DNA of 64,000 nt from Limnanthes douglasii subsp. nivea (taxonomy: Eukaryota; Streptophyta; Magnoliopsida; Brassicales; Limnanthaceae), in contig JAUPFV010000004.1 in assembly GCA_036936605.1 (NCBI GenBank), positions 66,488,352 through 66,552,351 on the forward strand. The letters run 5' to 3'. Below the pieces are notes generated by a model that was not told where the DNA came from, searched no databases, and worked only from the letters and a program-made list of their open reading frames with translations. Shown here in pieces: positions 38,976 to 49,439 of the stretch (the stretch's first letter is position 1; each line of letters starts with the position of its first letter). A program made the position numbers and the translations under genes.

Positions 38976-41318
38976 CTATTGCTCGTTGATGCGAACTGCC
39001 CCCAGCATCCGGGGTGCCAGAGCAGTAGCATAACACTCTCTTGCAATCTTTTGACTGCTCTGGACGACTCCAACCTGTCCCTGAACAGCATATTTCAAGC
39101 ACTGGTGGACTGTCAAAGCAACTGCATGCATCATAGAGAGCCAAGACCTCCCTAGAATAGCATTATAGCAAGTGGGACAATCCACCACAATAAAGAGTAT
39201 TCTGACCATTTTCTTGAAAGGGCCCTTGCCCAATAGAACTTCCTCTTCTAACTCTCCGATCACATCTGCTGAGCTGCCTGTAAAGCCCACAATTGATCTG
39301 CCCAAACTCTGAATTACAGTTGGATTTTTCATTCTCTTGCATGTGGTTAGGAAAATGATATTGGCTGAGCTTCCAGTATCCACCAGAATTCATCTTATGT
39401 CGTTGCCCCCAATAGATGCTCCTATGACAACAACATCCTCATGAGGGCCAGCAATATCTCTTAAATCATCTTCATCAAAAACAATGAAGGGGAATGAATT
39501 TTGTGACTGATAGGAAGTCATGCCTCCTTCTAGCTGGGAGGCTAAAGTATGAACGTGCCTCTTCCTCGAAGAAGCAGTAGGAGCTGTCATAGTGTCCCCT
39601 CCGAAAATCGTAAGTGACTCAAAAAACTTAATGAGTCCGGAGACCGACCTAGAACATTCCTCAATTGTACCCACTCTGTTTCGAGTTGGATCACGATCCA
39701 AGTACTCAGATTCCACATCAAACCTCTCAATTATAACCATGGCTCCCTCCGGAGCAGCATTACTTGGACCAACCCGGTGAGTGTTGTCAGGCCTGTTACC
39801 TCCTCTTCTTTTGACGTAAGCCCCCAACTTTCCCCTCTCAATCAAGTTCTGAACTTCTTGTTTCAACGCTATGCAGTCATCAGTGGTATGACCAATATCA
39901 TTGTGATATTGGCAAAAAGAGTTATTGCGATGCTCTCTGGGAGACTGCAATGTGGCTGGTCTCCGATAATGCACCTCTTCCTTTGTTTTATCAAAAATGG
40001 TGGTCACACTTTCTTTTAATTCTGCGAACCACTCCGGTTGGACCCATGGCCCTCTCTTGTTTCTGGATTGCTGACTCTGAGCAGGAGCAGCTGGCTGAGA
40101 CTGAGCTTTTGCCCTACCATGCCCCTGCCCGGTCTCTCTTGCTTTGTTCCCGGACTGATTCTGATTGGGATTTGGTGCCATCGGGGTAGACCTCACCTGC
40201 CTGTGCACCCTGGTTTTCTTCGTTTCATCAACATTTATTTGTTTTCCAACCTGATTCAGCAACCCTCCCCATGTCATGGCCTTCTTTCTGGTCACTGAGT
40301 CAGCCAAATTGCCAGGGTTCAAGCCCTGTCTTAGGGATGCTATTGCTACCTGTTCGAAGCAATCAGCCAACCCATTCTTGGTGTTCACAAAACGGCTTAT
40401 ATATTCTTTCAAGGACTCATTTGGTTCCTGGGCACAATGGATTATTGTGTCTCCATTGCCCTTTAGCTCTTTACTCCCTACAAACTGCCTTCGAAAGGCT
40501 ACCCAAAAAGTATCGAAATCTTTAATACAACCCTGAGGCAGGCTGTTGTACCATTTTAGAGCACTCCCCGTAAATGATTGGGAGAATGCCCTACAAAGTA
40601 GTTTATCATCGTCGTCAAAGTTCATCATGAAGTTTTTAAATTGTTCCAAATGGTTGTCCGGATCAGTACTGCCATCGTACTTTTCTATTTTGGTGCTGTC
40701 AAACCTCTTAGGGAGGTTTCCGGACAGAATTTTAGAAGATAATGGAGATTGCCTCCAATTTCTTCCACGACTGAACACAGTATCCTCATTGGGAGTTGCA
40801 AAGATACCTGGTTCATCGTGAAAAGCGAAGGGATCCATCAGCATCCGGTCTGCATGCCTCCGGCTGTGAGATGACCATTTACCAATATTCTTCTTCATCC
40901 TTCCATGTCTATCCCTTTTTCTTGAATATTTTTTGATCTGCTTTTGCTTCATTCTAGTTCGACCCTCATCGCTGCTAGAGGATAAGGATTTTTCAACTCC
41001 TTCATTGTCCGAAGAGCTATCAGAAGATTCTGAGCTTGAGTCAGAACTCTCCACTGGCTTAGACCGGTGAGACTTTTTGGAGCTGGCATGAGTCTTTTTG
41101 GTGCTCACATGAGTCTTTGAAGACTCATGCTCTCTGGGGTTATCGGTGTGATGAGCAACTGATGCTTTGGACTTTTTTTTCATGCCCATCTTAGCCTTTT
41201 CTGCCCTCAGAGCTTCTATTTCACCCTTTAGCCTATCACGCTCTTCGATAGTGTACTCATCGTTCTCTCCCACCACTTCGAGCAGAGCTGGTGGTACTTC
41301 TGGATTGTCCGGATTCAT
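38976..41318 (-). pseudogene. gag-pro: Gag-protease of E2, disabled by one stop
   Basis: The equivalent start is ATG 41318 (MNPDNPEVPPALLEVV). It aligns with E1 throughout: coiled coil, Ser/Lys-rich segment, gag domain, FCQYHNDIGHTTDDC. A TGA at 39390-39392, where E1 has CGA, lies two codons before the protease DTG motif. Downstream the protease frame is open to the conserved CAA TAG CAG at 38976-38978. One C-to-T change therefore separates it from an open frame. Confidence 0.9.
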
Positions 41319-41369
41319 TCGGACAGACTTTCTTAGCTGGTTTTGAATGCTTGATTCAGGCACCTTCTT

Positions 41370-41390
41370 CTCCCACTGTGGTCGCCAATT
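41370..41390 (-). other. Primer-binding site region of E2
   Basis: The - strand reads AATTGGCGACCACAGTGGG after the LTR, identical to E1. Conservation next to diverged LTR ends supports its function. Confidence 0.6.
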
Positions 41391-41798
41391 TGGTGAGGAT
41401 AATTATCGCCTGAGGGTATGCTTGTAATTTGTTTGGTGTTTAATAGTAGTATGTGGGTGTTATATATTTAGTGTAGAGAGTAGAGAGATAATTAAGCTGG
41501 CTGGTTGCAGTTAATTCTCATTACCCACACTTAATGCAGGTGGTTGGGCATTTATACCCTAATGTTTGGGCCCTTATGGGCTTTCGGGTCATGTTTAATA
41601 GACCCGAGTCATGTTCAAAGACTCATGAGCTCTAAGTAGGAGAGCAAGTAGCTTAGTCAAGTAGTGTTTAGGTTTTTTAGTACTTTTGTCATAGTTCGAA
41701 CAGTCCTATGGGTTAAGTGTTCGAAGTGATCTGTCCGGTCCGGAGGCCTTGGACCGATCTGTTCTTGTCCGGGGAGCATGCAGAATTCGGACTCATCA
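41391..41798 (-). repeat. 5' LTR of E2 (408 bp)
   Basis: It pairs with 31447-31854. Differences run mainly G to A or C to T relative to the other copy (for example ACCCGAGTC, GACTCATGAG), as expected from deamination of methylated cytosines. It is followed by AAGGC (41799-41803). Confidence 0.95.
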
Positions 41799-41803
41799 AA
41801 GGC

Positions 41804-42220
41804 AGTGGTGGAGTTCTTGTCAGAAATCATGATGGTGACATTGTTGTTGGTTTTGGCTTTCTGTATGGCAAAATGGATCCTTTCAAGGCTGAATGCAGGA
41901 CGTTGATGGAAGCTTTAATCATTTGCAAAAGAAATCACTGGCAAGCTGTAGATCTCGAGTCAGATTGCTTGAATCTTATCAACTGTCTCGCGTTTGGCAA
42001 AGTTGATAACCCTATTATCAACATTTGTCGCAGCCTAATTTCTTCCACTATGAATCTGCAGCACATTTCACGAACTCAAAACGCTGCTGCAGATTGGATC
42101 TCAAAGTGGATTTTTTCTGAGCGAGTTAACATATCCTTTGATGATTGCAACATTCCTTCTCTTCTTCTCGCTATTGCTACTCTTGAAAGCCTTGGAGTAG
42201 GCTATATTGATCCGAGTTAG
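41804..42220 (+). pseudogene. LINE ORF2, 3' part (RNase H)
   Basis: The frame continues the LINE interrupted at 31446: GSGGVLVRNHDGD, then the catalytic Glu in FKAECRTLMEAL, Asp in LESDCLNL and Asp in NAAADWISKW. The stop is TAG at 42218. Together with NVDGAC on the other side of E2, all four RNase H carboxylates are accounted for. The 3' UTR and poly(A) follow. Confidence 0.9.
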
Positions 42221-42398
42221 CTTTGACGTCGCTGGTTGAAGATGATTTCGTTCGTGAAAATCAGTTGGTCTGATTTTTTTCCTTAATTCGTGAATTTAGG
42301 GTTAGGTTAGAGTTAGTAAAGTTTTATTTTTTTCCAAACCCTTATTTTATATCTTTTCTCCAATTTAGTCTTACTATGTCTACTTCTCTCATTTTAGA

Positions 42399-42429
42399 AA
42401 TAAAATGAATGTTTGATTTAAAAAAAAAA
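42399..42429 (+). terminator. LINE polyadenylation signal and poly(A) tail
   Basis: AATAAA at 42399-42404 is followed by ten A at 42420-42429, marking the LINE 3' end. Host sequence TCTTTTATTAATATCACC follows; no matching copy was found at the 5' side. Confidence 0.8.
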
Positions 42430-42532
42430 TCTTTTATTAATATCACCAAGTCGACCAAATCTGAAAATATTTCAAGCATCCAGCATTGTCCCTTCAGATG
42501 TTGTTTTGAATACAGTAAGCCACAAAACAAGT

Positions 42533-43276
42533 CTAAAGTTTTGATCCAATACGACTAGTCAGCAGCACATCCTCAACAGTCTCATCAAACCCTATCACAC
42601 TTAAAACCTCTTTCATCATCTCCTCCCTGTTACGACCGTACACGTGTCCATCAAATCCTCGCCGGACCACCTTCTCTCCTAAAACAACCGCTGCCTCCAC
42701 AGTATCCTCCGCCCCATCGTGCGCCGAATCAACGATTCCACCTTCTACCGCCGCCTTCCCCGTAATCTTTTCAGCTCTCAGCACAACGTTGCGCCGAACC
42801 GCCGGAGGTCCAATCTTCGACCGGACGATAGAAACGAACCAGGCCGGGATGACAAGACCGATATCCATCTCGCTCATGTATAAGAATCCTCTGTCTCTCC
42901 TCATGACAATGTAGTCGTGGCTCAGAGCGAGGATAAATCCTGCGGCGGAGGCGTGGCCGGTTACGGCAGCGATGGTAGGCATTGGGAGTGAAATTAGGTC
43001 GGTGACGAGGGATCGGAGCTTGGAAGACATGAGAAGTGCACGAGATGGCGAGGAAGACATCCAGTCGAGATCATAACCATTGGAGAAAAACTTCCCTTCA
43101 GATGTAGTGATGAGAGCCGACGAGGAAGAGGTTGGATCAGATCGGACTCGGTGCAAGGCGGAGCGAATGGCGTCGATCCGATCAGGGTTCAGACGGTGCT
43201 GATCTTGACCAGTAATAGTCAATAAGAAAATGTTCCCTCGCTTCTCTAGCGTACACATTTCTCTAGAGCCGTTCAT
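42533..43276 (-). CDS. ECI: Enoyl-CoA delta isomerase, peroxisomal (crotonase family)
   Basis: The single-exon gene of 247 codons starts at ATG 43276 (MNGSREMCTLEKRGN). The crotonase fold shows both oxyanion-hole segments: FFSNGYDLDW (about 63-72) and GHASAAGFILALSHDY (about 107-122). A Glu at about 136 in YMSEMDIGL is a candidate catalytic base. The C-terminus GSKL ends in SKL, a canonical type-1 peroxisomal targeting signal. Plant ECI enzymes move cis-3 or trans-3 double bonds to trans-2 so that unsaturated fatty acids (and auxin precursors for one paralogue) can enter beta-oxidation. Length and lack of introns match the family. It appears intact. A LINE poly(A) lies about 100 bp past the stop, so the 3' UTR runs into LINE sequence. 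Which paralogue it is cannot be decided here. Confidence 0.9.
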   Translation of the reverse strand: MNGSREMCTLEKRGNIFLLTITGQDQHRLNPDRIDAIRSALHRVRSDPTSSSSALITTSEGKFFSNGYDLDWMSSSPSRALLMSSKLRSLVTDLISLPMPTIAAVTGHASAAGFILALSHDYIVMRRDRGFLYMSEMDIGLVIPAWFVSIVRSKIGPPAVRRNVVLRAEKITGKAAVEGGIVDSAHDGAEDTVEAAVVLGEKVVRRGFDGHVYGRNREEMMKEVLSVIGFDETVEDVLLTSRIGSKL

Positions 43277-43746
43277 TTGCTAGATTATCCAGATTGAATA
43301 TAAAACCATCAGAGTCAAAGTCACTCTTTGAATTAGAGTGTCCTGTCAAACACGTATTGGTAATAAATCAATAAGTTAGTATTTTTTTTTGGATTTTTTT
43401 TGTAAATAAAGTTTTCATTTTCAATTACCAAACACAGCCTAATTCTTCTTTCAAGAAACATGAATAAGCCAGAATGCTTGTTTTACACTTGCATGCTTTC
43501 ATAAATTACCTTGCCTAGTCTACCTTTATATACTCAATGCATGCCAAAGAAACATTCTCATACTAATTGGATAATTTAACAACTTGAAAGAACAGTCATC
43601 TGACTGTGAAACCGGCCCATCATGATTTTCCGACCCTGTAGCCACTAGCCAGCATCACCGATGGCCGAATGGCAAGCTGGATCATCGAGAAACACAGGGT
43701 TTGACACCTTGCAAGTATACATCTGTTTCAACAGCTAAATCAGCTC
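43277..43746. other. Spacer between the isomerase and ACT-repeat genes
   Basis: Both genes read on the - strand, so this holds the 3' UTR of the ACT-repeat gene (right) and the promoter and 5' UTR of the isomerase (left). No clear TATA or further gene is visible. Confidence 0.5.
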
Positions 43747-46700
43747 TCACCAGCCCATAAGTGTCTTCATAACTTTCTCTACAATCTGACTTCTCCCACG
43801 ACTACTTGCTAAAGGAAACTCGCGGCTTTCTTCCAAAAGAAATCTGTAGACCTCCCATTGCCGGTCTGATGTTGAATGTCTTGCGATGTCAGCCTATCAA
43901 CGGAAATCGATTAAAAGGTTTAGTTGACACTTCGGACTAAGAAATCATAGAATACGCAGATAAATGCAATCACGAACTTCCTTTTCTCTTTTTTTAATTC
44001 TATTTTAAAATGTATTCTATCACCACCCATTCAACGATTCAAACTGTTAATCATCCATGTAAAAGTAGAAAACTCACCGAGAAAATGCAAATTCCCAACA
44101 TTTTTAGAGCCAAGGTAACATCATAGAAAACTCTAGGTCTTCCCTTCCCAGATAGCTCAACAGGATTGGCAACCAACAATTCAGTGTCTGGACCTCGGTT
44201 GACTATAATCACGCGCAACGGGTGAAGCATCTCTTCTTTAAGACGGGAACACAGAGCTGTTTGACGCTCAGAATCCAAAATTTTCTTACCATCCGGCTGT
44301 TGAATAAACAGGTCCATACACCGATAGCCTTTCACACTTGCAGAGAGTCTACCATAAGCGATCTAAATGACAACAAAGACATGGTTGTATTGGTGAACTG
44401 CCATGTAGGTAGGAAACACAGTCAAATAATACTTCGCGACACAAATAGAGTTAAAACCATTTAAGTATCATTTTGAGACAGTCAAAATACAGGATGAGAG
44501 CTGCAAACTGAAGAAACACCCTCACGCTGCTGAAGAAGATAAAAATGTGAGTCATATTACACACAAAGCCTCACACTAGTAGAAGATGAAAGGTGTCGTA
44601 GAACCATGTAAAAGATACTGTCAAACAACAAAGTTATGGGCTATGTTTGATGAAAAGCTAAACCAATTGGATCAGAACCAATGGGCTATGATTTTATAGT
44701 TGACTACACACCTAAGGCAGATCCAAGAAATAATCGCAATGCTAAGCCAAAAATCAATTTACAGAATTACACAAGGCCCAGTTGTGGACTAGACAGTTTA
44801 GTTTCAAAATAATTTAATTAAATTGAGGTGCTCGTTGCTTCAAACCCAATTCCTCTACTCTGGATCCATTGCAAATAATAAGTTCAGTGTTACAAAAGCG
44901 CAACTTATTGGTTAGTAACGATTATTGACTCATAGTAACAAAAACAACATGAAGGTTGGTAAGTACCTGAATGTCACAATCCTTTGAAGTTCTCATTATG
45001 TCATAAAATAAACCTTTCTGATCGACGCACTGTATTTGAAGCACAGTGTGAGCTGGGCTCAGTGAATTATCCACAGTAACTGAAGTTTTTTTTATATCTA
45101 TGTTAAGTGCTCGCAAACTTTTGTCTTTGATCAACTGCTCCAAACAGAATAGTTCTTCTGCAATTGCAGGAGAAAGGGAAGAAGATTTTGTCACAATTTC
45201 GTATTCAGGCCCTGCCAACTTGAGATCACAGCTGATACAATACTCTCCAAGAACAGAAGTCAGCTCCTCACAGGTGTTATCTTGCCTCTTTTTTGTATGT
45301 AAGAGATCCCTGAAATAAGGTAGTATAATTTATCACAGTGAATAGAAGCTAAAGAGTTTATGCAATTTTTGCCAATTCTCACGCACTCTGCACGCTTCAG
45401 AACTAATAAGTAAGATTTACAAATGAACCAAATTAGTAGGTGAACATCCAAACATTCCTCCCAAGTCAAGTTTGCTTTAGAAGAAATGAACCAATTTCGT
45501 ATTACATGATGGCATACCACCAAGTTGTTGTATTAGTCTTATGTTCTTAAGGCTACTTTTTCCTCTTCAACATGCACAACACAGCCAAGTGGGTTTACCT
45601 TTTCACATCAAAATTAGGAATTAGTATAGTCAGATTCCTAATTTCCTTATTCCCCAAAAGTACCTTTTCACATCAAAGGTATGCATATCGCATTATTGGT
45701 TATAAAATTAACAGTTTGAGCCAGTCTGAAGCACCCAGCAATAAGATTGATTGTAGCCATATACGAATCCACTGATTACAATTTACGAGCATCTTTAAGT
45801 CTTGAGATTATTAATTTAAAGAATCCATTTATGTAAGAAAAGAAACACTCTTTTCTTTGAAACAAAACTCAAAGATCAAGAGAATAAGATTCCATTCTCG
45901 ATATTCTTGTAATAAAAATATTTTACAAACCAAAAAGCACGTTATTCCTTTGATAAATTCCTTAATATTTAACAACTTACGTTACATCCGTGATGAAAAT
46001 CAGGTCGATTACTCTGTTATCCGGCGTCGTCATAACTTTCACTCTTTGAATCGTAAGTTCAAGTTGGCTCAGAACATTAGTCACATCTATTTATCAAAAA
46101 ACATATCATTATCAGTACAGTAACACTAAAGTATATGCCTAAGCCAGCGAATCACAAAACAAAAGAAAATTCTTAAGAAATGAAGTGTGTTACCATGAAG
46201 CAAGCCTTTTCGATCACAACAACAAAGCTGTAACAGATATAGTGAAGACCCTGAGGAATTTTTTGGCGGTGGTGTATAGTAAAATGGAACCAGATATGGC
46301 GGACACACAGATAAAAGCCGACTTTTCAAGCTCTCCCAATCAGTCACTTGGGAGCTTTCATGTGGAACAACCCAAAATATAACATAACACCATCTTCCAT
46401 CTGTTGAAAAATCTGCACCACCCAATAAAAGATGATGACAATTTTGTTGTGTCCATCAAAATTTCAATTCATCATTATATCATTAGCTCTTCGTATCAAT
46501 ACCAAAAAAAATGAGCCAATTTATGTATGAAATGGCTACACCTTTATTGTAGATTTAGACTAATAAATTCCTAAATTCTCTAAGCAAATTACGAATCGCT
46601 AATCTGAATTTTTATATACAATCGAAGAAGCAGGCAATTCTGAAACTCGCGGAAATAGGATCTAGGGATACAAATGAATCAGATTAACACAAAAGAAATA

Positions 46701-46895
46701 TAAAGAAATATGTGTGTTTTGAATGAGAATGTATGGTGATATACCTGCACGACTAATGGATAAACCGAACTCAAGAATGATTCTACAGAGATCGCAACCC
46801 AGGCCGGGCTTATCGGGGCAATTGACGGTGACGACATTCGGTTCGCCGGGATTGCCCTTTTGAACCAGAACCGGGTCGTCGCAGGGGATACCCAT
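43747..46895 (-). CDS. ACR9/ACR10-like: ACT-domain-repeat protein, ACR9/ACR10 type, six exons
   Basis: Six exons, 46745-46895, 46194-46412, 45981-46086, 44967-45309, 44078-44362 and 43747-43893, all with GT/AG borders, total 1,251 bp, giving 416 residues. ATG is followed by GIPCDDPVLVQKG. ACT modules: NVVTVNCPDKPGLGCDLCR (about 22-70), LYLLQLCCCDRKGLLHDVTN (about 110-165), HTVLQIQCVDQKGLFYDIMR with AYGRLSASVKG (about 255-310), and a diverged fourth (NPVELSGKGRPRVFYDVTLA, about 340-390). Plant ACR proteins lack a catalytic domain and are thought to bind amino acids as sensors or regulators; ACR9 and ACR10 form a subgroup of about 410 residues, which fits. Phases agree across every junction and no lesion is seen, so it is probably functional. 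Assignment between ACR9 and ACR10 is open. Confidence 0.92.
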
Positions 46896-47440
46896 AGACC
46901 TATATAATAACCTAAAGAGTGAAGGAAGAAGAAAAGGTGTCGGTTTGGGGAGGAGAGAGAGGCGGTGCTACGGCGATGAGAGAGAAATAAAAAAGTAGGT
47001 TGGGTGGAGGAGAGAGAGGGGTTTGGAGGTTGTGGTTTAATTCCGACAAATTGATAGCAATGATTGTGCTATTTAAAATTGGATAGCTGACTCGACATCC
47101 AGTATGCATTTTATATTTAAAACTTGACTACAACAGATCATGAAATATTCATAATTAATTTTCTCTAGACCCGGTTTTTGTGTCACAACAAAGTCTAGTT
47201 CTAATAGTTTATAAAAAGAAAAAGATGGCTTGTTTTATAATTTTTATTTACATTTTGGAATTTTGAATTTTTCACCGACGAAACTTTTCTGTTTAACATT
47301 TAACTAAATTTAAAAATTAATTTTTTAATAAAAAAAAGTTACATTAAAAAATAAGTAATTACACTGACGGAACATTTAGTTATACCCGGCAAAGCAAAGT
47401 AGATTAACTAACATAGTCATAAATTTGACACAAATGAAAT
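46896..47440 (-). promoter_or_regulatory. Upstream region of the ACT-repeat gene
   Basis: 46900-47030 is CT-rich on the - strand (CTCTCTCTCCTCC twice), typical of a plant 5' UTR or core promoter. CCAATTTTAAATAGC near 47067 could hold CCAAT and TATA-like elements. Beyond 47150 the sequence is AT-rich spacer. Confidence 0.45.
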
Positions 47441-49430
47441 AAACCTAATAAATGGTGACATAACAAGTGGGGTTCGAAAATTTTTGCTCGAGAATTATGT
47501 TATCTTCAGATAAATAATCGATAGCAGATCCGTTGGAGGGACGTTGGTTACATGCAATGAGAAAACTGATCTCTATTGCGTCAGGATCAGATTTATGGGA
47601 GTTATTTGTGTCAATATGTGCATTTACCGAGCTATTTTTTTTATGGTTGGTAAATGTCATATTCGTCAATGGACATGAGAAAAGTTGTAATTGGAATCGA
47701 CGGTGCGGGATATGATAGAGATGATAAAGTATTTTTCATCGTTGGTAGTTTCTGCAATGGTAGAAGCACTAACATTATCTATGTTGACAATAATGGGGTC
47801 ACTTCCTTGCTGGCGGGGGCCAGAAGTTCGGCAGTGGTGCAATTGTCGGAGTTGTGGCCAAATGTGTCACATTTGGCGCATATAGCATGTATTGTTTCGT
47901 ACTCAATACGTAACAAGTTGTATTTTTCAACATAGATCACAATCATCTTTTTATCTATGCATACTCTAGCGAAACTCAACCTACTCTCTTTGGTCGTGTG
48001 TGTATCACCGTAAATTGGATACCCCATAACGCAGTCTAGAATGTGTTGGTCTTTCTTATTCAGAGTGCAAGTGGGAGACTATGGAACTTGATTAAAAAAA
48101 AGTATATTTTTTAGCAGAACCTTGATACTAGAGGCCATTGGTTTCCACTTTTTCACGAAGATCAGGAGGTTGTTAAAGAACCATGGAGCATTTTCTACGA
48201 CAAATATGACATTATCAACAGAATTAAACATAAAGTAAAAGTAACCTCCATAGGCGAATTTGCGCTCATGCATGCCATGAAGACCTCATATTTTGACAGC
48301 AATGGCTTGAATAAGATAAAATTCGGCTTCTAATCTAGAAAATAACAAAAAAATGTATTTTTCTCATTCAACATTATTCGGTTTATGGCGGTAGGGGGAA
48401 GAACAACCGCTCCATTTTGAAACTCGGTGTCATCTACTTTTTTCATGCACATACCATACCTATTTTCTTAGGGGATATAATATTAGTCCAAGATTGAGAT
48501 ACATACAAAGAAATAACAATAAATGGAGAAGTTATATGTATAGTAGTCACACTCGTGTTTACTATAGGGTTGGTACCGTAGAGTATTTAAATGCGAATGA
48601 AATTAGTGAAAACGCTAGATGACGGAATAAAAAATGGGAGCAAGAGCATGAGCATGAATGTGAGTGAGTATGAGAGCAACAATTATTGGAAGGGGTATGG
48701 GTCTTGTCCATTCCGCTTGTGAAGTTGTTTGACCGTGATGACCACGGGAGTGAGAGGTAATCGACATACCCCTATTGTCATAACCAGGGTAGGAAGGGAA
48801 CGAATCGAGGGTATTTAGACCAAGGGAGAGTAAGGGTATATGCTTAACGGTTGCACATTTGAGTTGGCGGGTAAAGTAGTCGTTGTAGAATTTTGATTGA
48901 GAAATTTTAAAATTAGTGGATGCTTAAATCATTTTGCTTTGAGTTAATTAGATAACTGAAGCAATATCACTAGAAACTAGGGTTAGTGAGAATTATGATC
49001 TGGGTCAGACCCAAGAGGTTGAATATTGAAGATACTACTATATAGGTAGTAAACAAGGATAAACTTAGTATTGTGCTAGAAAAGGGGTTTGATTGTGGGT
49101 TAGAACTAGTTGGGAAGGTCATTGAGATGTTGTAAGTTATATTGAGAAGAGGGAAAACTGATTGGGAGTTAGTGGTAGGAATGGAAGAATTCTCTAAAGT
49201 GGTGTCAGAGCTAAAGGGGTTGGAGGTACCGTTAGAGGTGGTGGTTCGTTGATTGGGAAACATTTGAGAGGTTCAATAAAGAAGGGTGGTAAAAGAAACA
49301 TGATGGCCATAGGGGTTTTTTCATCCACTTCTGAGTGATCAAGTTCACTATCATCCTACATATTAGCATGTGGTAACAAAGCAAGTTTGGGATGAGTACC
49401 ATCACGCTAGAGACACCTTGCATTGAAGAA
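47440..49430 (-). pseudogene. LINE ORF1 relic (DUF4283 and CCHC knuckle)
   Basis: 48079-48273 (-) reads VVENAPWFFNNLLIFVKKWK, the conserved core of DUF4283 in plant LINE ORF1. 47779-48027 continues with GYPIYGDTHTTKESRLSFAR and the knuckle CAKCDTFGHNSDNC. 48970-49400 gives Ser/Pro/Thr-rich frames that may be 5' sequence of the same element. The parts lie in different frames with stops. No ORF2 follows toward the ACT-repeat gene, so the element is truncated at its 3' side, unusual for LINEs and suggesting a later deletion. Confidence 0.7.
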
Positions 49431-49439
49431 AGTGAGTTT

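Larger units (their letters stand above)
31447..41798 (-). mobile_element. Complete but decaying Tat-lineage element E2
   Basis: This 10,352-bp element has the same layout as E1: 5' LTR 41391-41798, gag-protease, pol, spacer with 55-bp tandem repeats, antisense gene (+), promoter, polypurine tract and 3' LTR 31447-31854. The target duplication AAGGC is at 31442-31446 and 41799-41803, inside the RNase H codons of the LINE. The LTRs (408 bp each) differ at nine positions, eight of them transitions. Gag, pol and aORF all contain stops or frameshifts. It is the same family group as E1, but its LTR is a distinct subfamily. It is older than E1. Confidence 0.95.
27307..42429 (+). mobile_element. L1-like LINE split by element E2
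   Basis: The LINE consists of 27307-31446 and 41804-42429 with the 10.35-kb element E2 inserted between. It has a short first ORF, an ORF2 with endonuclease, reverse transcriptase, zinc-finger and RNase H domains, a polyadenylation signal AATAAA at 42399-42404 and a terminal poly(A) at 42420-42429. Removing E2 and one AAGGC copy restores the RNase H frame exactly. The 3' end lies about 100 bp beyond the stop codon of the isomerase gene (which is on the other strand). Confidence 0.9.

Noticed and set aside
42339..42530. Small - strand frame downstream of the isomerase
   Set aside because: It crosses the LINE poly(A) boundary and has no coding features.
43600..43730. Possible tRNA or small RNA gene
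   Set aside because: The sequence has local GC-rich phrases but no cloverleaf, and lies in the 3' UTR of the ACT-repeat gene.
45857..46123. Separate + strand gene in the ACT-repeat locus
   Set aside because: It covers exon 3 and an intron of the - strand gene, whose splice phases fit perfectly.
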